Shown here piece by piece: positions 9,728 to 22,165 of a DNA stretch of 64,000 nt. A program made the position numbers and the translations under genes. Within the stretch, counting starts at the first letter, position 1. Each line of letters starts with the position of its first letter. The notes beneath the pieces were generated by a model. The model was not told the DNA's origin and ran no database searches. It was given only the letters and a program-made list of their open reading frames with translations. Source of the DNA: Mycolicibacterium sp. CH28 (lineage in GTDB: Bacteria > Actinomycetota > Actinomycetes > Mycobacteriales > Mycobacteriaceae); assembly GCF_004745805.1 (NCBI RefSeq), contig NZ_SRLQ01000027.1, positions 1-64,000 on the forward strand, read 5' to 3'.

Positions 9728-10692
9728 TCATGCGCGCGGATGCGCGCCGGCCCAGACCTCGCGCAGGGCGTGCACGGTGACCAGGGTGTAGATCTGCGTC
9801 GTCGTCACCGACGCGTGGCCCAGCAACTCCTGGACCACCCTGACGTCGGCTCCGCCGTCGAGCAGGTGGGTAGCGAACGAGTGCCGCAGCGTGTGCGGCG
9901 ACACAGCAGCGGTGATCCCAGCCCGTTCAGCGGCGTCCTGCAGCACCTGCCACGCGCTCTGCCGCGACAGTCGGCCGCCGCGCGCGTTGAGGAAGATCGC
10001 CGGCGTGCTGCGCCCGCGTTCGGCCAGGCCGGGGCGGCCTCGCACCAGGTAGGCGTCCAGCGCCGCGATGGCCGGGCGCCCGACCGGCACCAGCCGCTGC
10101 TTGCCGCCCTTGCCGCGCAGCAGCACCGAGCGGGCTTCGGTGTCGACGTCATCGACGTCGAGGCCGACGGCCTCCGAGATCCGCGCGCCGGTCGAATACA
10201 GCAGTTCGAGCAGCGCACGGTTGCGTAGCGTCAGCGGCCCGTCCGACGGGGCATCGCCGCCGGCCCCTTCGAGCAGCGCGAGCACCTCGTCGAGGGTCAG
10301 GCTCTTGGGCAGCCGACGGCTCGGGGTCGGCGGCTTGACGGCCCGGGCGACGTCGATGTCGATGATTCCCTCTGCCGCGGCGAACCGGTGAAAACCGCGC
10401 ACCGCGATCAGCGCGCGCGCCGCCGAAACCGCCGAGAGCGGCACCACACCGGTGTCGGGATCGCCGCGGCGCAGCACCACCAGGAAGTCGCTGACGTCGT
10501 TCTCGGTGACTTTGGTCAGGTCGTCGATGCCTCGCAGCCGCAGGTGCTCGACATAGCGGCGCAGGTCGCGCCGATAGGAGCTGATGGTGTTGGCCGCCAC
10601 GCCGCGCTCGATGGTGAGGTGGTCGAGGTAGCCCTGCACCTGCCCGTCCAGCGCGGTACTCAGCGTCGGAGCGACAGGCGCGGGGTTACCGG

Positions 10693-10696
<4 letters not shown>
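9728..10696 (-). CDS. xerD: Site-specific tyrosine recombinase XerD
   Basis: 322 residues from ATG 10696, overlapping the NUDIX stop as ATGA. The N-terminal SAM-like core-binding domain starts near [12 protein letters not shown]. The catalytic pentad is visible: Arg in [13 protein letters not shown], Lys in [11 protein letters not shown], HxxR in [17 protein letters not shown], His in [14 protein letters not shown] and the nucleophile Tyr in that same motif. XerD with XerC resolves chromosome dimers at dif. It lies 94 bases upstream of parA, in the same order as in other mycobacteria minus several Mtb genes. Confidence 0.95.
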
Positions 10697-13153
<2,457 letters not shown>

Positions 13154-13237
13154 CTAACACCGACGCCGACAAGGCGGCGCTAACACGCCAGTGGGCTTGG
13201 TTACCTCTGGGTTACTCCGGCCCGGCTGCCACTGCGC

Positions 13238-14179
13238 CTATTGCGGAACGGTGATCGACCCGGCACCGGGACCGATACCGAACTTTCCGTTCGGCGCGCC
13301 GCGCGTGAGGTTCTGCAGGGCCAGGGCGGTGGTGATGCGGCCGGACTCGGAGTTGATGTCGTCGACGGTGGTCACGGCGGCGGACATCCCGGCGTCGGCG
13401 CGGGCCACCGCCACCGCGGAGGTTCCGGTGGCCGACCCGTCCCGGCCGGCCAGCACCGTGCCCGAGCCGTGCGGGGCAATGCCCGCGGCGAACCGGGCCA
13501 CCGTGGAGCCCTGGTTGCCGGCGTCGTCGCCCAGCGCTCCCCCGGTGATGACGACGGCGGTGTCGGCCGCGCCGATGCGATCGCCGGCGTAGGTCAAGAA
13601 GCCGGTGTCGCGCAGGGCGGCGAGCACGGTGTCGCGCTGGGTGTCGTCGGCGGGCTTGATGTCGGGATTGCGGTTGATCAACAGCGCGATGCCGAGCAGA
13701 TCACCAGCCTGCGAACCCTGATCGACCTGCGTGGTGCTCAGCTGCGCCCCGGCCGGCACGATCGCCGAGTTCACCACCGAGCGCAGCTTCTCCGCGGCGT
13801 TGGCGTCGACGAACTCCTGGGTCAGCGTGACCGTGCCGGTGACCACGCCCCCGGCCTGGCCCACGACCCGGCTCATGGCGTCCACGTCGTCACCGTCGGC
13901 ATCGGGGGTGCGAAACAGCACTACCGACTTGCCGGCCAGCGCGTCGCGCACGATCCGGCCCGACATCTGCGTGTCGAAATCATTGGCGGCACCGAGCTTT
14001 TCGTTCAGCGCATTGCGCTGGTCGGTGAGCACGGCGATCTGCTTGTTGAGGTCCTGCTTGTCACCGCGCAGACCGGACAACAGCGGGCCGGACAGCACGC
14101 CGGAACCCAGGAACACCCCGACGGCGAGCGCCAAGAACACCGCTGCCAGCGAAATGGCATGGTGGCGTAGCGAAATCAC
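13238..14179 (-). CDS. mctB: MctB/SteB-type outer-membrane copper transport or cell-division protein
   Basis: 313 residues. A single N-terminal hydrophobic segment (ISLAAVFLALAVGVFLGS, residues 8-26) is followed by a coiled coil (about 38-66, GDKQDLNKQIAVLTDQRN) and a Gly/Ala-rich globular part. It is the Rv1698 homologue. In M. tuberculosis Rv1698 was described as MctB, needed to keep intracellular copper low. In Corynebacterium the homologue was described as SteB, a partner of SteA at the cytokinetic ring. It starts 25 bases after the steA stop, so the two are probably one operon. Confidence 0.88.
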   Translation of the reverse strand: MISLRHHAISLAAVFLALAVGVFLGSGVLSGPLLSGLRGDKQDLNKQIAVLTDQRNALNEKLGAANDFDTQMSGRIVRDALAGKSVVLFRTPDADGDDVDAMSRVVGQAGGVVTGTVTLTQEFVDANAAEKLRSVVNSAIVPAGAQLSTTQVDQGSQAGDLLGIALLINRNPDIKPADDTQRDTVLAALRDTGFLTYAGDRIGAADTAVVITGGALGDDAGNQGSTVARFAAGIAPHGSGTVLAGRDGSATGTSAVAVARADAGMSAAVTTVDDINSESGRITTALALQNLTRGAPNGKFGIGPGAGSITVPQ

Positions 14180-14204
14180 AGCGATGAGCCTTTCTGCTCG
14201 ACGC

Positions 14205-15389
14205 TTAGGTCACCCAGCTCTGCACCATCAGCGAGAAGCGGTTCCAGTAGTTCACGATCCAGTCGATGACGAACGTGTCGGCCCGCGAGACCCAGAGTGC
14301 GGCGATGATCGCCACCAGCACAGCAAGAATGAGCATGGCGATGGCGCCGCCGGAGATGTGATTGCGGTACAGGGTGGCAACGGCTTTCGCGTCGACCAAC
14401 TTCTCGCCGACCTTGAGCCGGGTCAGGAAGGTCGACGGGGCGCTCTGCTGGCGGGACCGATCGAAGAAGTCCTCGATATTGGCCGAGTGGCCGGCGGTGA
14501 CGATCAGCGCGGCCCCGTGATGATCGACGAGCAGCAAGGCCAGGTCGGCGGCCGAGCCGGCGGCCGGGAAGGTCATGGCCCCGATACCCAGATCCTGGAT
14601 GCGCTCCAGCCCACTGGCATGGCCGTCGGCATCGGCAGGTAGCACCACCTGCGCACCGCTCTTGAGCACCTCGGCGCTCATCGTGTCGGGGTTACCGACG
14701 ATCAGCTGCGGCCGGTGGCCGCACTTCTGCAGGATGTCGGCGCCTCCGCCGACACCGACCAGCACCGGCTGGTATTCCTTGATGAACGGCTTGAGCGCCT
14801 TGAGGTCTTCCTCGGCTCCGGGACCGTCGGAGACCACCACGACGTGGCGGCGGTAGACGTCGACGTCGATATCCGGAATGCCAATGCCGTCGATCAGCAA
14901 TGGGCTTTCGCTGCGGATGAACTCAATGGTGTTGCCGGCGAAGGCCTCCAGATGCGCGACGAGTCCGGTCTTGGCGTCGTGCATGAGGTCGGCGATCTCT
15001 TCGTCGCTGCGCTCGACTCCGTGCACCAGCCGGCGATCCCCGGCGTAGACCCCGCCGTTGTGCAGGCGGATCTTTGCGCCGTCCTTGATCTTCTTGAAGA
15101 CCTCGGGGCCGGCGCTGTCGATCAGGGTGATGTTGTTGGCCACCAACACCTCAGGGCCGAGGTTCGGGTAGCGGCCCGAGATCGACGGCGAGGCGTTGAC
15201 CACCCCGGCGATGTTCGCGTCGACCAGAGCGTCCGCAGTCATCCGGTCCAGGTCGAGGATGTCCAGGACGACGATGTCGCCAGGCCCGACCCGGCGCAGC
15301 AGGCGGTCGATGTCGCGGTCGACGCGGGCCGTGCCCATCACGCCTGGCCGTGCACCGGTATTACGCGAGAGAAGCGCTGACATCTTCAT
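14205..15389 (-). CDS. steA: SteA-type cytokinetic ring protein (Rv1697 family)
   Basis: 394 residues from ATG 15389 (MKMSALLSRN); a longer frame upstream lacks family similarity. A large domain with a thiamine-pyrophosphokinase-like fold (SPLLIDGIGIPDIDVDVYRR, GGGADILQKCGHRPQLIVGN) is followed by one transmembrane segment near the C-terminus (GGAIAMLILAVLVAIIAALW, about residues 350-370). No catalytic role is established. The pair with mctB/steB is conserved across Actinobacteria. Confidence 0.88.
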   Translation of the reverse strand: MKMSALLSRNTGARPGVMGTARVDRDIDRLLRRVGPGDIVVLDILDLDRMTADALVDANIAGVVNASPSISGRYPNLGPEVLVANNITLIDSAGPEVFKKIKDGAKIRLHNGGVYAGDRRLVHGVERSDEEIADLMHDAKTGLVAHLEAFAGNTIEFIRSESPLLIDGIGIPDIDVDVYRRHVVVVSDGPGAEEDLKALKPFIKEYQPVLVGVGGGADILQKCGHRPQLIVGNPDTMSAEVLKSGAQVVLPADADGHASGLERIQDLGIGAMTFPAAGSAADLALLLVDHHGAALIVTAGHSANIEDFFDRSRQQSAPSTFLTRLKVGEKLVDAKAVATLYRNHISGGAIAMLILAVLVAIIAALWVSRADTFVIDWIVNYWNRFSLMVQSWVT

Positions 15390-15547
15390 GGGCAGATTCT
15401 GTCGGCGCCGAGGCAGATATCCGCGGAGGCGCGCCGTAACACTGGCCCCACAAGTCACATTGCGTCACAGAAGTAACACGGTTCGGCTGCGGGCAGTTTC
15501 CCCGCCGCCGCCCGCAAGCGAGTACTGTCAGCTAACTAGTCCTGGGG
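15390..15547. promoter_or_regulatory. Divergent intergenic region between steA and a secreted-protein gene
   Basis: 158 bases separate the two divergent starts and must carry both promoters. A TACTGT word at 15522-15527 followed by CAGCTAAC is a possible -10 for the plus-strand gene. No clear palindrome was seen. Confidence 0.35.
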
Positions 15548-16618
15548 GTGGCCAGCTTGACCGCAGCAACGCCTGCGCCATGGGTGAGCGGGCTATTCGT
15601 TGCGCTGGGCCTGGGCGCCGCACTGGTCAGCGGTCAGGGCGTCGCACGTGCCGACGCCATCGGCCCCGGCCCGAACCGCTCCGGCGATTCGGCGCACTCC
15701 GCGCCACGCGCCGTCGGCCATCGGAGCCCCACGGCACCGTCATCGGCGGCGCAGAGCCGCCCCATCCCGCCGCGCCTCGCCGCCGCAACCGCCCGGTCGA
15801 GCACCATGCGGCCCACTCCCGCAACGCCTGTCACGCCGCCGCCGGATACGGCGGTGGCGGCGGCCCTGGCCGCGACACGCCGCCAGCCCAGCGCCGGCTT
15901 CGCCCGGCCCGCCCCGCGTCCCCCGGCACAGAGCGCGCCGCCGGCCCCGAACCTGGCGGCGATCGTCACCAAGTGGCTCGACGACGTGCACGACTTTCTG
16001 GTCGGCGCCGGCCAAGCCCGTCCCCTCCCGGGGGACATGACCCAGACACCGTACGGAAATCTCGGCAAATGGATGCTGGCACCGACCGGCGGCGTCTCCG
16101 ACTGGCCCAGCCAAGGTTTCCCGTTCACCACCCTGTACCAACCGATCAATGTCGTCATCGTCGACCCGACCTCGACCACCGCCGAGGAGTCGGCCCAGAA
16201 GCTCAACGCCGCACTGGCCGCGGCCGGCTTCCCGGCCCAGGCCATCCACGCCTCGGGGTACGGCGGTGTCATCGACGGTGTCACCTACGGGCAGCAGCCG
16301 GCCGGGACGCTGCAGGCCTTCGCCGACGCGCACTGGCTGCTGACCAACGATCACGGCCGGGTATTCGGCCCGGCCCCCGGCCCGGACGGCACCGGCTTCG
16401 TGTGGACCGCCTCGTTCAGTCGCGAACGCACCGGCCTGCTCTACGTCATCCCGACCCACGTGTACGTTTCGTTCAGTCTCGCCCGCAATTCCGTACGTGA
16501 TGCCCTGGTGGCCAGCGGGGCAACTGATCTGGGCATGCTCGATATGGACAACAAGCTGTCCGGCCGCACCACCACCGGCGACCACGACGGCTACGCCGCG
16601 GTGATCAGACTCAACTGA
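15548..16618 (+). CDS. Secreted mycobacterial protein of unknown function
   Basis: 356 residues from GTG 15548, with CTGGGGG just upstream. Residues 1-36 form a signal peptide ending GVARADA. About 100 residues of Pro/Ala/Arg-rich low-complexity linker follow. A compact C-terminal domain (about 140-356) begins with TQTPYGNLGKWML, then PINVVIVDPTSTTAEES and TNDHGRVFGPAPGPDG. No family with known function recognised. It is alone on the plus strand inside a long minus-strand block, and its last eight bases overlap the end of recN on the other strand. Confidence 0.75.
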   Translation: MASLTAATPAPWVSGLFVALGLGAALVSGQGVARADAIGPGPNRSGDSAHSAPRAVGHRSPTAPSSAAQSRPIPPRLAAATARSSTMRPTPATPVTPPPDTAVAAALAATRRQPSAGFARPAPRPPAQSAPPAPNLAAIVTKWLDDVHDFLVGAGQARPLPGDMTQTPYGNLGKWMLAPTGGVSDWPSQGFPFTTLYQPINVVIVDPTSTTAEESAQKLNAALAAAGFPAQAIHASGYGGVIDGVTYGQQPAGTLQAFADAHWLLTNDHGRVFGPAPGPDGTGFVWTASFSRERTGLLYVIPTHVYVSFSLARNSVRDALVASGATDLGMLDMDNKLSGRTTTGDHDGYAAVIRLN

Positions 16619-18368
16619 GCCGCTCCTGCTCGGCGGCTTCCAGCAGCTCCCGGGCGTGCGCGCGGCCGGTGTCCGACTCCCCCAGACCCGCCAGCATCCT
16701 GGCCAGCTCGGCGACCCGCTGCTCGGTGCCCAGGCGGCGCACCTCGCTGGCGCCGCTTCCCGTGCTGTCGACCACCAGGTGGCTGTCGGCGTAGGCCGCG
16801 ACCTGCGGCAGGTGGGTGACGACGATGACCTGGTGGGTGCGCGCCAGCCGGGCCAGCCGACGGCCGATCTGCACTGCCGCACGTCCCCCCACCCCGGCGT
16901 CCACCTCGTCGAACACCATGGTGGTGCCCTCGGTCGAGGCGGCTAGTACCACTTCGAGCGCCAGCATCACCCGAGACAGCTCACCACCGGACGCGCTCTT
17001 GTTCAGCGGCAGCACGTCGGTGCCGCGATGCGCGGTGAAGCCGAACTCGACCAGGTCGATGCCTTCACTCCCGGCATGCACCAACTCCCCGGAGGGCAGC
17101 CGCAGTGGCGCGCTGTCGTCGTCGCGGGCCGGCATCGCCGACACCGTGACGGTGAAGTCGGCCTGCGCCATGGCCAGCCCGGTGAGCTCGGCTGTGATCG
17201 CCTTGGCCAGCCCCTTGGCCGCCTTGGCGCGGACCTTGGACAGTTCGAGCGCGGCGACGGCCACCTGCGTGGCCAGTTCCTCGACGCGGTGCGCCAACCC
17301 GGCCAGGGCGTCCTCGGAGACGTCGAGCTGGACAAGCCGCTCCCGGGATTGCCGCGCCCACTCACGGACGCCGTCGACGTCGGCGGCGTACTTGCGGGTG
17401 AGGCTGCGCAGTTCGGCCTGCCGGGCCAGCTTGGTCTCCAGCCCGCTCGCGTCGTCGGGCAGGTCTCCCAGGAAGCTGCCCAGCTCACGGGCCACGTCTC
17501 CGACGACGGTAAGCGCGTCGGCGAGCTGGCGGCCCAGTGCGCTCAACGCGGAGTCATCGGTGGAATCCAACAGGGCCACCGCCCGGCTCAGCGTGTCGGT
17601 CGCCGAGTGCGGTTCCCCGTCGGACAGGTCATCAACCGACGCCGACAGGGCCGCGCGGGCACCGGCGACCGCCTCGCGCAGCGCGTCGAGCTCGGAGAGC
17701 CGGCGGATGTCGGCCACCAGCGCTTCGTCTTCCCCTGGGGCCGGATCGACACCGTCGATCTCGGCCAGGGCAAACTTCAGCTGGTCGGCCTCCTGGGCCA
17801 GCTCCCGGGCGCGGTTGGTCCGGTCGACGAGGTCACGGCGGGCGACCTGCCACAGGTCGCGCAGTTTTCGGTAGCGCCCGAGTTTGGCGTCGACGCCGGC
17901 GAAACGGTCCAGGGCAGCGCGCTGTTGCTCGGGACGCATCAGCCGCAACTGGTCGTTCTGTCCGTGCAGCGTCAACAGTCCGGTAGTGAAGGTGGTCAAC
18001 GACTTCGCCGGCACACTGCGCCCGCCGAGGTAGGCGCGCGACGGCCCGTCCCGGCTGACGGTCCGCAGCGCGATGACGCTTCCGTCGTCGTCGCGGTCGG
18101 CGCCCGACGAGTCCAGGATCTCGTCGATCTGGGCGGCGGCGTCGTCGTCGAGTTCGGCGGTGCTGAACCGCCCCTCGACGGAGGCTCGCGGCGCGCCGGA
18201 TCGCACCCGGGTGGGGTCGGCACGCGCACCGCCGAGCAGGTGCAGACCGGTCACCACCATGGTCTTGCCGGTGCCGGTTTCGCCGGTGAGAACGGTCAGA
18301 CCGCGGTCGAACTCGGCAGTCGCAGCGTTGATCGCACCCAGTGACTCGATCCGGATTTCGGACAGCAT
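16611..18368 (-). CDS. recN: DNA repair protein RecN
   Basis: 585 residues from ATG 18368. It is an SMC-like ATPase with Walker A GETGTGKTMVV near residue 33, a long coiled-coil middle (about 150-360), signature SGGELSRVMLALEVVLA and Walker B MVFDEVDAGVGG. RecN acts early in double-strand break repair. It starts eight bases after the nadK stop, in the order tlyA-nadK-recN seen in many Gram-positive bacteria. Confidence 0.96.
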   Translation of the reverse strand: MLSEIRIESLGAINAATAEFDRGLTVLTGETGTGKTMVVTGLHLLGGARADPTRVRSGAPRASVEGRFSTAELDDDAAAQIDEILDSSGADRDDDGSVIALRTVSRDGPSRAYLGGRSVPAKSLTTFTTGLLTLHGQNDQLRLMRPEQQRAALDRFAGVDAKLGRYRKLRDLWQVARRDLVDRTNRARELAQEADQLKFALAEIDGVDPAPGEDEALVADIRRLSELDALREAVAGARAALSASVDDLSDGEPHSATDTLSRAVALLDSTDDSALSALGRQLADALTVVGDVARELGSFLGDLPDDASGLETKLARQAELRSLTRKYAADVDGVREWARQSRERLVQLDVSEDALAGLAHRVEELATQVAVAALELSKVRAKAAKGLAKAITAELTGLAMAQADFTVTVSAMPARDDDSAPLRLPSGELVHAGSEGIDLVEFGFTAHRGTDVLPLNKSASGGELSRVMLALEVVLAASTEGTTMVFDEVDAGVGGRAAVQIGRRLARLARTHQVIVVTHLPQVAAYADSHLVVDSTGSGASEVRRLGTEQRVAELARMLAGLGESDTGRAHARELLEAAEQERLS

Positions 18369-18375
18369 CGCCGTC

Positions 18376-19299
18376 TCACTGCCCCCGCCAGCCGGTGACT
18401 GGCAGGCGGAACTTGCGCACCAGCCGGTCGGTGAACGGCGCACTGTCCAACCGCACCCACTTCAGCGGTGTCGTGCACTTGGTCACCTCCAGGCGCCCGC
18501 CGGCGGGCACCCGCATCTCGCGGCGGCCGTCGCAGAACACCAACGCCTCATGGCTGTCGGCGTCGATCTCGATGGCGATCAGTGCGTGCGGGCTGGTGAC
18601 CATCGGGCGGGCGAATAACGCGTGCGCGTTGTTGGGCACCACGATCATCGCCTCCAGGTCGGGCCAGACCACGGGTCCGCCGGCCGAGAACGCGTATGCG
18701 GTGGACCCGGTCGGGCTCGACACCAGCACCCCGTCGCAGCCGAACGCCGACACCGGCCTGCCGTCGATCTCCAGGACGACGCCGATCACGCCGAGGCGGG
18801 CGCCCTTTTCCAGGCTGGCCTCGTTGAGAGCCCAGCCGCGGGCGATCACCTCACCGTCGGCGCGCACCGCGATGTCGAGGGTCATCCGTTGCTCGACGCG
18901 ATAGTTGCGGGCGATGACGTGCTCGAGAACGGTGTCGATGGCCTCGGCTTCGGCTTCGGCCAGGAAGCCGATCCGGCCGAGGTTGATCCCCAGCACCGGA
19001 ATGTCGGCGTTGCGGGCCAGTTCGGCGGCCCGCAGGAACGTGCCGTCCCCACCCAGCACCAGCACCAGTTCGCAGCCGACGGCGGCGTTGGCATCGGCGT
19101 CGACCACCTCGATGTCGACGCCTAGTGACCGCATGGCGGCGGGGTCCAACTTCAGCGAACCGCGGTCGACGGCCTCGGCGGAGAGCACACGCAATCCGAT
19201 TCCGTTGTCCGCCAACACTTTTCCGACCCGACTTGCAGTTTCGGTGGCTTCGTCGCGGCCAGTGTGTACGACGAGCAGGATCACCCGCTCACCAGTCAT
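18376..19299 (-). CDS. nadK: NAD kinase
   Basis: 307 residues from ATG 19299, overlapping the tlyA stop as ATGA; the longer frame upstream is a tlyA shadow. Family motifs are [17 protein letters not shown] (NAD-kinase GGDG), [15 protein letters not shown], and [20 protein letters not shown]. It makes NADP from NAD using ATP or, in mycobacteria, polyphosphate. Confidence 0.96.
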   Translation of the reverse strand: MTGERVILLVVHTGRDEATETASRVGKVLADNGIGLRVLSAEAVDRGSLKLDPAAMRSLGVDIEVVDADANAAVGCELVLVLGGDGTFLRAAELARNADIPVLGINLGRIGFLAEAEAEAIDTVLEHVIARNYRVEQRMTLDIAVRADGEVIARGWALNEASLEKGARLGVIGVVLEIDGRPVSAFGCDGVLVSSPTGSTAYAFSAGGPVVWPDLEAMIVVPNNAHALFARPMVTSPHALIAIEIDADSHEALVFCDGRREMRVPAGGRLEVTKCTTPLKWVRLDSAPFTDRLVRKFRLPVTGWRGQ

Positions 19300-20105
19300 T
19301 GCGGTCCTTCCGCGACGGCGCGGCGCACCGCGGCGTCCAGTTCGTCTCCGTGCAGGCCGCGCTCGGTGCGGGCCCGCAGCCATAGGAAGTATTCGACATT
19401 GCCCGACGGCCCGGGCAGCGGGCTCGCGGTGACACCGACGGTCTGCCAGCCCAGCCCCTCGGCGCGGGCGGCGACGGCCAGCACGGCGCTGGCGCGCAGC
19501 GCGGGATCCGACACGACACCACCGGCGCCGACCTGCTCCCGGCCGACCTCGAACTGTGGCTTCACCATGGGAACGATATCGGCGTCGGCCGACGCGCAGG
19601 GAGTCAGCGCGGGCAGCACCGTGCTCAGCGAGATGAACGACAGGTCGGCCACCACCAGGTCGACGGGTCCGCCGATGGACTCAGGCGTCAGGTCACGCAC
19701 GTTGGTCCGTTCGATGACCGTCACCCGCGGGTCCGAGCGCAGCGACCACGCCAGTTGCCCGTAGCCGACATCGACGGCGACGACCTCGGTCGCGCCGCGA
19801 TCCAGCAGTACCTCGGTGAAGCCCCCGGTCGAGGCGCCCGCGTCCAGACAGCGCCGCCCGCCCGGCTCGATGCCAAAGCTGTCCAACGCACCGATGAGCT
19901 TGTGGGCACCGCGGGACACCCAGGTCCGCTCCTCGCCGGCCTCGACGGTGAGATTCGCGGTGACCGATACCGCGGTGGCCGGCTTCACCGCCCGCATGCC
20001 GTCGATACTGACCAGACCAGCGCTGATCAGCTCGGCGGCCTGCTGGCGCGACCGCGCCAGCCCACGCCGGACCAGCTCAGCGTCAACCCGGGCACGCCGC
20101 GCCAT
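19296..20105 (-). CDS. tlyA: 16S/23S rRNA 2'-O-methyltransferase TlyA
   Basis: 269 residues. An N-terminal S4 domain ([20 protein letters not shown]) precedes an FtsJ/RrmJ-like methyltransferase with the SAM motif [19 protein letters not shown]. TlyA methylates a cytidine in each of 16S and 23S rRNA; its presence makes mycobacterial ribosomes sensitive to capreomycin and viomycin. The reading frame is intact. Confidence 0.95.
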   Translation of the reverse strand: MARRARVDAELVRRGLARSRQQAAELISAGLVSIDGMRAVKPATAVSVTANLTVEAGEERTWVSRGAHKLIGALDSFGIEPGGRRCLDAGASTGGFTEVLLDRGATEVVAVDVGYGQLAWSLRSDPRVTVIERTNVRDLTPESIGGPVDLVVADLSFISLSTVLPALTPCASADADIVPMVKPQFEVGREQVGAGGVVSDPALRASAVLAVAARAEGLGWQTVGVTASPLPGPSGNVEYFLWLRARTERGLHGDELDAAVRRAVAEGPQ

Positions 20106-20113
20106 ACGCGAAC

Positions 20114-20290
20114 TCAGCCCTTCTCCACCGATTCCAGCGCACGGACCAAGATTTCGTGCGCTTCCTCGAGCCGCTGGCCGATGGCGTCGACGTCGACACC
20201 GGTGACGTCGACGTCGTCCGGACCGACGCTGGGCAGGTCGGCCAGCACGGCGTCGATGTCGGCGCGAATCTGCTCGGGGTCGGTGCTCAT
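20114..20290 (-). CDS. Small conserved acidic protein (Rv1693 type)
   Basis: 58 residues from ATG 20290 (MSTDPEQIRADIDAVLADLP). A GTG at 20302 would add four residues and form a GTGA overlap with the upstream phosphatase stop, so that start is also possible. The protein is acidic, probably helical (EEAHEILVRALESVEKG), and lacks a signal or membrane segment. A gene of this size and position is conserved between tlyA and the phosphatase in mycobacteria. Function unknown. Confidence 0.8.
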   Translation of the reverse strand: MSTDPEQIRADIDAVLADLPSVGPDDVDVTGVDVDAIGQRLEEAHEILVRALESVEKG

Positions 20291-20298
20291 GTCACCGA

Positions 20299-21321
20299 TC
20301 ACGCTAGCCGATCCGGGTTGCTCAACAGGGACCAGCGTTGCAGTGCGTCGCGCGCGGCATCGTCACCGGCCAACACCGCGATCGGGGTGGTCGCGTTGAC
20401 GTCCCACACCGCTCGCGCGGTGGCCCGCAGCACCGAGAGGCCGTCCTGGCCCGGGTCGGCGCCGGTGGACACGACGGTCACCGCACCCTTGCCGACCTCG
20501 ACGCGCCAGGCCGGGTGCTCGGCTACGGCGAGAGCCTCGGTCGGGGTGTGCAGATCGCGAAGGTCGGCGCCGATGTAGGTGGGACGTTGCTCGGGCACCG
20601 CATGGACGACATCGGCTGCCGTGCTGACCCCGGACAGCACCATCAGACTGGGTAGCTCCACGGCGTTGGCGCCGGCGATATCGGTGTCCAGGCGATCGCC
20701 CACCACCAACGGAGCAGCAAATGCGCCGCGGGCCAGGGCATCTCGCATCAACGTCGGAGCGGGTTTACCGGCCACCTGAGGTTCGACGTCGGTGGCCGTG
20801 CGCAGCGCCGAGACCATCGACCCGTTTCCGGGCAACAGCCCCCGCTCGGTCGGCAGTGTGCGGTCGATATTGGCGGCCACCCACAACGCCCCGGCGCGGA
20901 TGGCCAGCGCGGCCTCGGCAAGGTCGGACCAGCCGGTGGACGTCGAATGTCCCTGGACCACACCGACCGGGTCGTCGGAGAACAGCCGCACCGGCCGTAA
21001 TCCCACCGCCGAGACCTCCCCGGCCAACGCCTCGGTACCGACGATCAAGACATTCGCACCGGGGGCAAGCTGCTCGGCCAGCAGCCGCGCCGCGCTCTGC
21101 GCGCTGGTCACCACGTCAGCGGCCTCGGCGGTGAAGCCGAGTTCACGCAGATGCGCGGCCACCTCCTCGGCGGCTCGGGAGGCATTGTTGGTGACGAAAA
21201 GCTTGCGGGTCGCAGTGGCATCCAGAGCGCCGATCGCCCCTTCGGTCGGTTCGTGACCGCGGAACACCGTGCCGTCGAGGTCGAGCAGCAAGCAATCATG
21301 TTGCTGTGCAAGGGTTGTCAC
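20299..21321 (-). CDS. HAD-IIA phosphatase, glycerol-3-phosphate phosphatase (Rv1692 type)
   Basis: 340 residues from GTG 21321, one base after the upstream TPR gene stop; the longer frame to 21354 would add eleven unlikely residues. HAD motif I is LLLDLDGTVFRGHEP, motif II is LFVTNNASR, and a HAD-IIA cap is followed by VAGKPAPTLM and VGDRLDTDIAGA. The M. tuberculosis homologue Rv1692 was described as a glycerol-3-phosphate phosphatase that recycles polar heads of glycerophospholipids. The C-terminal domain of about 60 residues is also found in that protein. Confidence 0.88.
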   Translation of the reverse strand: MTTLAQQHDCLLLDLDGTVFRGHEPTEGAIGALDATATRKLFVTNNASRAAEEVAAHLRELGFTAEAADVVTSAQSAARLLAEQLAPGANVLIVGTEALAGEVSAVGLRPVRLFSDDPVGVVQGHSTSTGWSDLAEAALAIRAGALWVAANIDRTLPTERGLLPGNGSMVSALRTATDVEPQVAGKPAPTLMRDALARGAFAAPLVVGDRLDTDIAGANAVELPSLMVLSGVSTAADVVHAVPEQRPTYIGADLRDLHTPTEALAVAEHPAWRVEVGKGAVTVVSTGADPGQDGLSVLRATARAVWDVNATTPIAVLAGDDAARDALQRWSLLSNPDRLA

Positions 21322-21322
21322 G

Positions 21323-22165
21323 TCAGGCCAACTCGCCGACCCGGTCTTCAGCATCGGTGACGCCGTCGATGTCGGCCGCGGCGGCGTGGATGAACCACTG
21401 CAGCGCGTCGTCGGCGCGGCCCAGCGCCAGCAGCGTCTCGGCGTAGGCGTAGAACAGCCGCGCCGCGGTCGAGCCGCTCCGGGTCGGATCGGGCTGCGGA
21501 CTGGTCAGCAGCGCCAGGGCCTGCTCGAGCTGGCCGAGATCGGCGCGGGCACCGGCGGCAACGATCCGCATCTCGTCGGCGTCGTCGCCGGTCAGCCGGG
21601 CGGCTTCCGGGCTGCGCGCAAGTTCGATGGCACGTTCGGGTCGTCCGACGCCGCGCTCACAGTCCGCGATCAGCGGGAGCAGTTCCGACTTGCTGCCCAT
21701 CCGGCGCGCGGCCCGGAACTCCGAAAGCGCCTGGGCCCAGTCACCGCACTGATAGGCCGCGATCCCGACCGCCTCCCGCACCGCGGCGATGCGCCCGGAG
21801 CGGGCCCTGGCGGCCTGGGCGTGCTCGAGCGCCGCCTGCGGATCCTCGTCGAGCAGCTCACCGGCCGCAACCAGGTGGCGAGCCACCGTGTCGGCAGTGG
21901 CCCGGTCCAAAGTCGAAAGCTCGCCACGGATTTCGGGCGCGAGTTGCTTGGCCTCGATCGAGGCCGGGATGGCGGGACCGGCCGGCCGCGACTGGGCACC
22001 GTCGCGATCGTCGCCGTGCTGGGGCTGTGCGGGACGGGCTCGTCCCGGACCTGAGCGATGCGGGGCGCCAGTACCGCGGCGATCCCGCCCGCCCCCACCG
22101 GTACCGGTTCCAGCCGGACGACGCGGCGGGCGCCCACCGGAATTACCTTGCCTGTCGTCGACCAC
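21323..22165 (-). CDS. Tetratricopeptide-repeat protein (Rv1691 type)
   Basis: 280 residues. The first 65 residues are Gly/Arg/Pro-rich and disordered. The rest is helical TPR-like repeat (for example AGELLDEDPQAALEHAQAAR, AYQCGDWAQALSEFRAARRM, FYAYAETLLALGRADDALQW). Likely a protein-interaction scaffold; partners are unknown. It is the first gene of the minus-strand block after the rRNA operon terminators. Confidence 0.85.
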   Translation of the reverse strand: MVDDRQGNSGGRPPRRPAGTGTGGGGRDRRGTGAPHRSGPGRARPAQPQHGDDRDGAQSRPAGPAIPASIEAKQLAPEIRGELSTLDRATADTVARHLVAAGELLDEDPQAALEHAQAARARSGRIAAVREAVGIAAYQCGDWAQALSEFRAARRMGSKSELLPLIADCERGVGRPERAIELARSPEAARLTGDDADEMRIVAAGARADLGQLEQALALLTSPQPDPTRSGSTAARLFYAYAETLLALGRADDALQWFIHAAAADIDGVTDAEDRVGELA

